A stretch of 41,304 nucleotides of DNA from CAWEFA01 sp963851385 (GTDB taxonomy: Bacteria; Bacteroidota; Bacteroidia; Bacteroidales; DTGW01): assembly GCA_963851385.1 (NCBI GenBank), contig CAWKPE010000023.1, positions 1 to 41,304 on the forward strand, in the 5' to 3' direction. The notes beneath the pieces are model-generated. The model did no database searches. It had not been told where the DNA came from and saw nothing but the letters and a program-made list of their open reading frames with translations. The position numbers were made by a program, and so were the translations under genes. Of the stretch, positions 1 through 6,460 are shown in pieces (positions within the stretch are counted from its first letter, which is position 1; every line of letters starts with the position of its first letter).

Positions 1-106
1 ATTAATATTTACTGATTGAATTGTGCTTTTTATAATAATTCTCATTTTGCTTGTTAATTGAGGTAAATATTTTTTATTTTACTAGAAATTTAAGAAATAG
101 TTGATT

Positions 107-340
107 ATGTATAAAACTATTGTAATTCATTCGAGGTCTACGTATTGGACAAATCCGGAATTAAGCGAAGAAATGGAAGTTGATTCAGACGACTTGGCAA
201 AAGATCTTCAAAATAAAAGTAATGAGCTAATAGACCAGGGATTTGAAATTTTCTCAATTTTACCTATTAGTTCTGGAAACGTAGTTAATGGGAATGGATA
301 TTATCATACGGAAAGCATCATAATAATTGCCAGAAAATAA
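107..340 (+). CDS. Small protein of unknown function
   Basis: A 77-residue protein starting at ATG 107; a TTG two codons upstream is possible but less likely. I do not recognise the family. It begins MYKTIVIHS, has an acidic middle (EEMEVDSDDLAKDL) that looks helical, and ends in a beta-strand-like IIIIARK. It has no signal peptide, no membrane segment and no cysteine or histidine cluster that suggests metal binding. The predicted pattern of strand, helix, strand and strand suggests a compact cytoplasmic alpha/beta domain. A good intrinsic terminator follows about 25 bases after the stop, which supports a real monocistronic gene. Confidence 0.6.
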   Translation: MYKTIVIHSRSTYWTNPELSEEMEVDSDDLAKDLQNKSNELIDQGFEIFSILPISSGNVVNGNGYYHTESIIIIARK

Positions 341-364
341 TTTCTAGTTAATAAAGAATTACAC

Positions 365-392
365 AGGTCCTTATTCAAGGGCCTTTTTTTTT
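365..392 (+). terminator. Intrinsic terminator after the small 5' gene
   Basis: AGGTCCTT and AAGGGCCT form an 8-bp stem (one T-G pair) around the loop ATTC, followed by a run of about nine T. It lies 25 bases after the stop of the gene at 107-340 and ahead of the glycoside hydrolase gene, so it separates the two transcripts. Confidence 0.8.
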
Positions 393-507
393 GAGAACAA
401 AAAAACTGTTTGCAGTACACAAGTCACAAATCAAAATTTGAAATCTGCAATCATTGATTAATAATACGCAAATAATTACTTTTACAATGTTTTATAAACA
501 CAATATC

Positions 508-2295
508 ATGACGAACAAAAAATTCAAATTCAAATTTAAGGCATTGTTGCTGTTCATTAGCATTATAATTGTGCAATGTACAAATAATGAAAAGAAACAG
601 AGTGTTATAAAAGATTTTTCCGGATATAAAATTACCGGCAAGTACATAATTCCTGATTGTCCGGAATGGGTGCATCATGCAGTGTTTTATCAAATTTATC
701 CGCAGTCATTTTATGATTCTAATGGTGATGGGATAGGAGATTTAAAAGGAATCATACAAAAACTTGATTATATAAAAAGTTTAGGAGTAAGTGCCATTTG
801 GATAAACCCATTTTTTGAATCTCCTTTTTGTGATGCAGGTTATGACATTTCAGATTATTTCAAGGTTGCAAAACGTTATGGAACCAACCAGGATGCAAAA
901 AAGCTTTTTGAAGAAGCTCATAAAAGAGGATTAAAAATACTTTTTGACTTTGTAGCAAGTTATACATCCATAGAAAATCCTTGGTTTAAAGAATCAGCAA
1001 AACAGGAAAAAAACAAATATTCGAATTGGTATATTTGGACAGACAATACATGGCTCAATCCTCCTAAAGAATATCAGAATGTTTTTGTAAAAGGATATGG
1101 TACGAGGAATGGTCAATATATGTTGAACTTTTATTATTGTGAACCAGCCCTTAATTATGGATTTGCTCTGCCCGATACTTCTCAAAAATGGGAATTGCCA
1201 ATTAATCATCCGGATGTTTTAGCATTAAGAGAAGAAATGAAAAACGTGTTGAGGTACTGGATGAATATGGGTGCAGATGGTTTTCGGGCCGATATGGCAG
1301 GTGCACTTGTAAAAACTGCAAATGTTCAAGGAAACGAACAGTTTTTCAATACTCATGAAAATGGTACTAAAGAATTCTGGCGAGAAATCCGTCAAATTTT
1401 GAAAAAAGAATATCCACAAGCTTTTATGGTATCAGAATGGTCCTATCCTAAAGATGCCGTGGATGGCTTATTTCATGCTGACTTCCTGCACTGGTTCGAA
1501 GGTTATAATGATTTATTCCAAAAGGAAAGCTGGAGAATCCTCAATGGCTATTCCGAAGGTCACAGTTATTTCGACAAAGAAGGAAAAGGGAATATTACAC
1601 ATTTTCTTGGCAAATTTTTAGAACAATATGAAGCTACAAAAGACAAAGGATATATATCACTTCCACTAGGAAATCATGATAACGCAAGGTTAGGTAACAA
1701 ACGTTCCGATGATGATCTGGAAATAATTTATGCATTTGGTATGACCATGCCAGGTGTTACTTTTTTATATTATGGTAACGAAATAGGTATGCGCCAGATG
1801 CCTGAAAGCTGGCCACAAGTCGAAGGTGCTTATCGTCCCCGAAATGGTGCACGCACTCCAATGCAATGGACGCCTGGCAAAAATCTTGGATTTTCAAAAG
1901 CTTCAGCTGATAAACTTTATCTGCCTGTTGATATTGCTAAAAATGCACCTAATGTAGAAACTGAAGAAAAAGATTCAAATTCGTTGCTAAACCGAACTCG
2001 GAAATTAATCCATTTAAAGAATACAGAACCTGCACTTGCTGCTTATGCAGAATTTGTTCCTCTTTATGCAAAAGAAAATACTTATCCATTTGTCTATGCA
2101 CGGGCAAAAGATGAAGACGTGATTATTGTAGCTTTGAATCCATCGAAAAATGAAAGCACTGCTAATTTTGATTTAAATATTAATTATTCGAAATTAACTT
2201 TAATTGCCGGGAAAGATATAAAAGTTAACAAGGCCGGAAATAAGATTACACTTACTATGCCCGGGCAAACTTATGCGATTTATAAGTTGAAATAA
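508..2295 (+). CDS. GH13 family alpha-glucosidase/alpha-amylase-like lipoprotein
   Basis: A 595-residue protein from ATG 508; the 18 codons upstream in frame look like leader. The N-terminus is basic, then hydrophobic (KALLLFISIIIVQC), with a probable lipobox and acylated Cys at residue 24, so it is likely envelope-anchored. The GH13 barrel follows: VFYQIYPQSFYDSNGDGIGD, nucleophile Asp about 262 in GFRAD, acid/base Glu about 310 in MVSEWS, and His-Asp about 390-391 in LGNHDN. All three catalytic acids are present. The layout resembles oligo-1,6-glucosidase and trehalose-synthase-like enzymes, so an alpha-linked oligosaccharide is the likely substrate. Conserved region I is odd: DFVASYTS replaces the usual D-x-V-x-N/G-H, losing the usual subsite -1 histidine. 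No susC/susD pair or regulator is adjacent. The exact specificity cannot be read from sequence. Confidence 0.9.
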   Translation: MTNKKFKFKFKALLLFISIIIVQCTNNEKKQSVIKDFSGYKITGKYIIPDCPEWVHHAVFYQIYPQSFYDSNGDGIGDLKGIIQKLDYIKSLGVSAIWINPFFESPFCDAGYDISDYFKVAKRYGTNQDAKKLFEEAHKRGLKILFDFVASYTSIENPWFKESAKQEKNKYSNWYIWTDNTWLNPPKEYQNVFVKGYGTRNGQYMLNFYYCEPALNYGFALPDTSQKWELPINHPDVLALREEMKNVLRYWMNMGADGFRADMAGALVKTANVQGNEQFFNTHENGTKEFWREIRQILKKEYPQAFMVSEWSYPKDAVDGLFHADFLHWFEGYNDLFQKESWRILNGYSEGHSYFDKEGKGNITHFLGKFLEQYEATKDKGYISLPLGNHDNARLGNKRSDDDLEIIYAFGMTMPGVTFLYYGNEIGMRQMPESWPQVEGAYRPRNGARTPMQWTPGKNLGFSKASADKLYLPVDIAKNAPNVETEEKDSNSLLNRTRKLIHLKNTEPALAAYAEFVPLYAKENTYPFVYARAKDEDVIIVALNPSKNESTANFDLNINYSKLTLIAGKDIKVNKAGNKITLTMPGQTYAIYKLK

Positions 2296-2503
2296 GAAAA
2301 ATAAAATTAATTTTTGAATAACGTAAAGGTTAAATGAAATAGGCAAGGAACGTAAAAAGGATTCGGACATGAATTAGATTTAATAACCATTAATTTGTTT
2401 CACAAAACCCATTTTTTTAGTAAAATTAAATTGGGATCTAAAAAAAACAAACTGTATATAATTAGAATTCAATATCGTTTAGTTAAGCAGTTTTATATCA
2501 TTA

Positions 2504-2566
2504 GTCATACTTCGACAAGCTCAGTATGACCTCATTTTATTGTCACCCTGAGCTTGTCGAAGGGTG
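2504..2566. repeat. Paired palindromic (BIME-like) repeat
   Basis: There are two hairpin units in opposite orientation. Unit 1 (2504-2530) has arms GTCATACT/AGTATGAC around TCGACAAGCTC. Unit 2 (2542-2566) has arms CACCCT/AGGGTG around GAGCTTGTCGA. The cores are reverse complements of each other, so the whole block can also fold as one large hairpin. A second copy of this family is at 32463-32525. It lies in the 368-base gap between the GH13 gene and tRNA-Gly, where I see no gene. Confidence 0.75.
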
Positions 2567-2623
2567 TTTCGTTCCTTAATTAAACAACATTGAATTAGAA
2601 TTTCTTATTTTCAATTTGAGTTT

Positions 2624-2653
2624 TTGCAATAATAAAAAAGATTTATACTTTTG
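2624..2653 (+). promoter_or_regulatory. Promoter of tRNA-Gly
   Basis: TTG at 2624-2626, a 19-base spacer and TACTTTTG at 2646-2653 match the Bacteroidota pattern TTG-N19..21-TAnnTTTG. The -7 element ends 10 bases before the mature tRNA-Gly 5' end, leaving a very short leader. Confidence 0.7.
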
Positions 2654-2663
2654 CACCACTATT

Positions 2664-2736
2664 GCGGGAATAGCTCAGTTGGTAGAGCACAACCTTGCCA
2701 AGGTTGGGGTCGCGAGTCCGAGTCTCGTTTCCCGCT
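2664..2736 (+). tRNA. tRNA-Gly (GCC)
   Basis: A cloverleaf of 73 bases. The acceptor stem GCGGGAA/TTCCCGC is perfect. The anticodon stem CAACC/GGTTG holds anticodon GCC at 2697-2699, the T stem is GCGAG/CTCGT, and the discriminator is U. The 3' CCA is not encoded. One oddity is the T loop, which reads TCCGAGT, so position 55 is C where almost all tRNAs have U (pseudouridine). Confidence 0.95.
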
Positions 2737-2739
2737 CAA

Positions 2740-2782
2740 AAAAAAACCCCGTTTCGAAGTTTCGGAATTCGGGATTTTTTTT
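2740..2782 (+). terminator. Terminator after tRNA-Gly
   Basis: AAAAACCCCG and CGGGATTTTT pair with one mismatch around an inner TTCGAA-containing loop, ending in a run of eight T. It sits directly behind tRNA-Gly and suggests that the two tRNA genes are transcribed separately. Confidence 0.65.
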
Positions 2783-2793
2783 AAGAACTTTTT

Positions 2794-2825
2794 TTGTTCA
2801 AAGACAACTTTATACTTTAAATTTG
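2794..2825 (+). promoter_or_regulatory. Promoter upstream of the tRNA-Leu region
   Basis: TTG at 2794-2796, a 21-base spacer and TAAATTTG at 2818-2825 match the Bacteroidota consensus. The predicted start, near 2832, lies just before the tRNA-Leu-like remnant and about 125 bases before the intact tRNA-Leu, so both would be on one transcript. Confidence 0.55.
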
Positions 2826-2844
2826 TAATCTTGAACTAGTATTT

Positions 2845-2917
2845 GACCAGGTAGTGGTCCCGAAGCGTCGGGATGGTAGACAGGTCCAGATAAAAATCGG
2901 GATGGTCAGAAGTGGTC
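2845..2917 (+). pseudogene. Decayed tRNA-Leu-like fragment with hairpin insertion
   Basis: This stretch aligns with the first two-thirds of the intact tRNA-Leu at 2956. GACCAGGTAGTGG matches its first 13 bases at 11 positions, TGGTAGACA is identical to its D-arm, TAAAAATC corresponds to the anticodon loop, and TGGTCAGAAGTGGTC matches the variable arm at 12 of 15 positions. Where the tRNA has AAT in the D-loop, this copy has a 16-base palindrome, TCCCGA-AGCG-TCGGGA. No T arm or 3' acceptor is recognisable. It may instead be a degenerate local repeat, because TCGGGATGGT occurs twice in it. Confidence 0.45.
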
Positions 2918-2955
2918 AATTTTAGATATTTGAAAATAAATGGTTCTTTTAATAT

Positions 2956-3041
2956 GCCCAGGTGGTGGAATTGGTAGACACGCAGGACTTAAAATCCTGT
3001 GGTCAGCAATGGCCGTGCGGGTTCAATTCCCGCCCCGGGTA
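2956..3041 (+). tRNA. tRNA-Leu (UAA)
   Basis: A class II tRNA of 86 bases with a long variable arm (GTGGTCAGCAATGGCCGT region). The anticodon stem CAGGA/TCCTG surrounds loop CTTAAAA with anticodon TAA at 2990-2992. The T arm GCGGG-TTCAATT-CCCGC is perfect and the discriminator is A. The acceptor stem GCCCAGG/CCCGGGT has a G-U pair at 1-72 and an A-C mismatch at 5-68, which is unusual. The 3' CCA is not encoded (CTA follows). Confidence 0.95.
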
Positions 3042-3046
3042 CTAAG

Positions 3047-3070
3047 AAAGCCTCGCTAATGCGGGGCTTT
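3047..3070 (+). terminator. Terminator after tRNA-Leu
   Basis: AAAGCCTCGC and GCGGGGCTTT form a 10-bp stem with one T-G pair around loop TAAT, five bases after the tRNA. The T tract is short, so it may serve both this tRNA and the convergent gene at 3100-3504. Confidence 0.75.
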
Positions 3071-3099
3071 ACTGCTTTTACTATTAATAATTATTGATT

Positions 3100-3504
3100 C
3101 TAATTAAGCGAATATCTCAAAATCACATCTGAATAATAATCCAATTTACCATTTCGGGATTTCATACTTCCAATTACTTTGTATCCTCTTGAAGTAATGT
3201 ATTTTTTCATATTCCTAAACATTGTGCCGGTTCTAATATTATAAGTAGTGAAGAGTACTGTTTTTTTGTTATCAGCCAGAGGTAATTGTTCAGCAAAATT
3301 TACCCAGAAATGTGCTGGTTTTTGGTTGAGTAAGAACCTTCCATTGGTCCAGCTACCCATATATACAATATCGCAATTAACTATATCTTCATCTGTCGCT
3401 TCTTCAATATCTTTTGTAATTACTTCAACATTTTTGTTATAAAGTTTCTCGGCAAATTTCCTGGTCGTTCCCTTTCTGCTATGGTAAACTACTAAAGCTC
3501 TCAT
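3100..3504 (-). CDS. Flavodoxin-like domain protein
   Basis: A 134-residue protein from ATG 3504. The N-terminus ALVVYHSRKGTTRKFA is a flavodoxin first strand followed by the FMN phosphate-binding loop (residues 9-14, S-x-x-G-T-T). Next come a strand ending in DIVYMGSWTNGRF (second flavin loop region) and KTVLFTTYNIRTG (third loop). The length is close to short-chain flavodoxins. It is probably a cytoplasmic electron carrier or an FMN-binding protein of the flavodoxin/NAD(P)H-dehydrogenase superfamily. It is monocistronic, convergent with the tRNA genes, and the partner is unknown. A regulatory or menaquinone-linked role cannot be judged from sequence. Confidence 0.75.
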   Translation of the reverse strand: MRALVVYHSRKGTTRKFAEKLYNKNVEVITKDIEEATDEDIVNCDIVYMGSWTNGRFLLNQKPAHFWVNFAEQLPLADNKKTVLFTTYNIRTGTMFRNMKKYITSRGYKVIGSMKSRNGKLDYYSDVILRYSLN

Positions 3505-3621
3505 AATTTTTTTATTTAAAATTTCGATATAAAAATATTTATCCCTGGATTTTAATAAAAAAACAATTAGGTAAATAAAGGAAAAACCCCGATGAATGAC
3601 GAATTTTTTGAATTGAATTAT

Positions 3622-6237
3622 TTACAAACCGGAGATTTTTTTAATTTCATTTAATTTATTGAGGGCTTCTATAGGAGTAAGGTTATTAATATTGATATTT
3701 TTAATTTCGTCCCTGATTTGCTTGAGAACAGGATCTTCTAGCTGAAAAAAACTAAGCTGGTAACCCTCACGTTTCTGACCCATATCGCCAGAAGGTCTAA
3801 CAGGAATATCATTTTTCTGAGACGATTCCATTTCTTTAAGGATTTCTCCTGCTCTGTTTACAATGCTTTTAGGCATACCGGCCATTTGTGCGACATGAAT
3901 CCCAAAACTATGTTCACTTCCACCTCTCACCAATTTTCTTAAGAATATTATTTTTTTGTCAAGTTCTTTAATAGATACATTATAATTTTTTATTCGACCA
4001 AACGATTTTTCCATTTCGTTTAGTTCATGATAATGTGTTGCAAACAGAGTTTTAGCTTTGGAAATAGGATGTTCGTGAATATACTCTACCATTGCCCATG
4101 CAATAGAGATTCCATCATAGGTACTGGTTCCACGGCCAATTTCATCAAGTAATACAAGGCTTTTTGGAGAAAGATTATTTAAAATGCTTGCAGCTTCTAT
4201 CATTTCTACCATAAATGTTGACTCGCCAAATGAAATATTATCGGATGCACCAACCCTTGTAAAAATTTTGTCTACCAAACCTATAATGGCTGAATCGGCA
4301 GGAACAAAACTTCCCATTTGAGCCATTATTATTATCAATGCCGTTTGGCGCAGTAATGCAGATTTACCTGACATATTAGGACCAGTAATAATTAAAATCT
4401 GCTGATCGGAACTATCCAGAAATACGTCGTTACTAATATATGGTTTATCAGGTGGTAATTGTTTTTCAATTACCGGATGCCGCCCCCCTTTAATATTGAT
4501 TGTGTCGGTATCGTTCAATTCAGGGCGAACATATTTATTTTCTATACTTATTTTAGCAAAAGATAAAAGACAATCGAGCCGCGCAATCATTGAAGCGTTC
4601 AATTGAAGTGCAGGAATATAATCTATAAGACTTTGAACCAATTGCTGAAATAGAGTAGTTTCAAGAGATAGAATTTTTTCTTCAGCACCAAGTATTTTTT
4701 CTTCGTATTCTTTTAATTCCTGAGTTATGTATCGCTCGGCACTAACAAGGGTTTGCTTTCGAATCCAATCTTGCGGAACTTTATCTTTGTGTGTGTTTCT
4801 TACTTCAATATAATAACCAAAAACATTGTTAAAACTTACTTTAAGTGAAGGAATATTGGTACGTTCACTTTCACGGATCTGAAGTTTAATCAAATAATCT
4901 TTGCCCGAATAAAGAATACTTTTAAGTTCATCTAATTCGGCATTTACTCCAGTTGTAAATACACTTCCCTTCCCAATCTGGTTTGGTGGTTCGGGTATTA
5001 ATTCTTTTTCAATTTTTTCGGCAATTGTTTTGCAAGGGTTCAATTGTTCTGATATTTTTAATAGCGGAGTAATTTTGCTGCTGTTACATACACCGCGAAT
5101 TGGTTCAATTGACTTAAGTGCTACTTTAAGTTGAACTACTTCACGAGGATTTATTCTACCTACAGCAATTTTTGATGCAAGTCTTTCCAAATCACCAATA
5201 GTTCTTATTTGTTCACTTAGGATGTCCCGTATTTCATTATTTTTCACTAAATATTCTACAATATTCAGTCGCTCATTAACAGGTTGAATTTCTTTTAAGG
5301 GCATTGACAGCCAACGTTTCAGCATTCGGCCTCCCATTGGGGATATAGTGTGATCTACAACTTCAAGTAATGTTTTGCCACCATCTTGTATTGCCTGAAA
5401 AAGTTCAAGGTTACGAATGGAAAATTTATCGAGCCATACATACCTGTCCTCTTCAATACGGGAGATAGATGTGATGTGATCGAATTGATTATGTTCAGTA
5501 ATTTCTAAATATTGCAGAATCGCACCGGCTGCTGTTATACCTGAAGAATAATCCTGTATGCCAAAACCCTTTAGTGATTTTACCTGGAAATGTTTTAAAA
5601 GTTTTTTCTCAGAATTATCGTAATTGAATATCCAATCATCAAGTTTGTAAGAATAGAATTTATTTCCAAAATATTCGAGGAATTCATTCTGGAATCTTTT
5701 TTCATAAAGTACTTCCTTAGGTTGAAAATTATTCAACAACTTGTCTATGTATTCGAAAGTGCCTTCAGCAACCAGGAATTCGCCCGTTGATATATCAAGA
5801 AATGCGATACCTGCACGGCTTTTGTCGAAATGAATGCAAGCAAGGAAATTATTTTCTTTATGTTCAAGTACATTGTCATTTAATGAAACGCCAGGAGTTA
5901 TGAGTTCTATAATTCCGCGCTTAACTATTTTCTTTGTTAATTTAGGATCTTCGAGTTGTTCGCAAATTGCCACACGTTGTCCTGCTCGCACCAGTTTGTG
6001 AAGATATGTATCTAATGCATGATAGGGAAAACCCGCAAGTTCTACAAAAGAAGCTGAACCATTTGCCCGCCGGGTAAGGGTTATTCCTAGAATTTCGGAA
6101 GTCTTTATAGCATCTTCAGCAAAAGTTTCGTAAAAATCACCTACACGAAACAACAATATAGCATCCGGGTGTTTTGCCTTTATGCTGTTATATTGCTTCA
6201 TTAAAGGAGTCTCGACGTATTTTTCGTTTTCTGCCAA
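3622..6237 (-). CDS. mutS: DNA mismatch repair protein MutS
   Basis: An 871-residue protein that recognises mismatches and small loops and starts mismatch repair with MutL. The mismatch-wedge motif Phe-x-Glu is at residues 35-37 (GDFYETF). The lever and clamp region is full length. The ATPase has Walker A GPNMSGKS (619-626), Walker B LVLLDE (694-699) and ATHYHEL (733-739). QLSFF at 827-831 fits a sliding-clamp-binding motif. The start is TTG at 6237: it gives the usual N-terminus before ETPLMKQY and lies about 12 bases from the predicted transcript start (-7 element at 6257-6264). An ATG 12 codons later is the alternative. The gene is intact. Confidence 0.97.
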   Translation of the reverse strand: MAENEKYVETPLMKQYNSIKAKHPDAILLFRVGDFYETFAEDAIKTSEILGITLTRRANGSASFVELAGFPYHALDTYLHKLVRAGQRVAICEQLEDPKLTKKIVKRGIIELITPGVSLNDNVLEHKENNFLACIHFDKSRAGIAFLDISTGEFLVAEGTFEYIDKLLNNFQPKEVLYEKRFQNEFLEYFGNKFYSYKLDDWIFNYDNSEKKLLKHFQVKSLKGFGIQDYSSGITAAGAILQYLEITEHNQFDHITSISRIEEDRYVWLDKFSIRNLELFQAIQDGGKTLLEVVDHTISPMGGRMLKRWLSMPLKEIQPVNERLNIVEYLVKNNEIRDILSEQIRTIGDLERLASKIAVGRINPREVVQLKVALKSIEPIRGVCNSSKITPLLKISEQLNPCKTIAEKIEKELIPEPPNQIGKGSVFTTGVNAELDELKSILYSGKDYLIKLQIRESERTNIPSLKVSFNNVFGYYIEVRNTHKDKVPQDWIRKQTLVSAERYITQELKEYEEKILGAEEKILSLETTLFQQLVQSLIDYIPALQLNASMIARLDCLLSFAKISIENKYVRPELNDTDTINIKGGRHPVIEKQLPPDKPYISNDVFLDSSDQQILIITGPNMSGKSALLRQTALIIIMAQMGSFVPADSAIIGLVDKIFTRVGASDNISFGESTFMVEMIEAASILNNLSPKSLVLLDEIGRGTSTYDGISIAWAMVEYIHEHPISKAKTLFATHYHELNEMEKSFGRIKNYNVSIKELDKKIIFLRKLVRGGSEHSFGIHVAQMAGMPKSIVNRAGEILKEMESSQKNDIPVRPSGDMGQKREGYQLSFFQLEDPVLKQIRDEIKNININNLTPIEALNKLNEIKKISGL

Positions 6238-6256
6238 CCGTAATAATTTAGTTATT

Positions 6257-6264
6257 CAAATTTA
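6257..6264 (-). promoter_or_regulatory. Promoter -7 element for mutS
   Basis: On the minus strand this reads TAAATTTG, a perfect TAnnTTTG. It predicts a start near 6249, about 12 bases before the TTG start codon. No clear TTG -33 element is seen, so the site rests on the -7 match and its position. Confidence 0.45.
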
Positions 6265-6460
6265 ATAGATTGATCTTGACTGAAGGTAGTTTAATGAAAG
6301 AAGATATGAATAAAAAATCAACTTACATTACTCTGCTTTATAAAAACTTCATTATATAAAGTCTATTAAAAAGTTATGCAAAATAGATTGAACGAAACCT
6401 GTCTGGTTTATTTGGAAGAAGAATTAATAAAAATTTTGATAAATTTTCAAACGTGTATTT

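Noticed and set aside
2616..2839. Two overlapping open frames of 62-70 codons covering tRNA-Gly.
   Set aside because: They translate the tRNA and its terminator; no protein features, and the tRNA call is certain.
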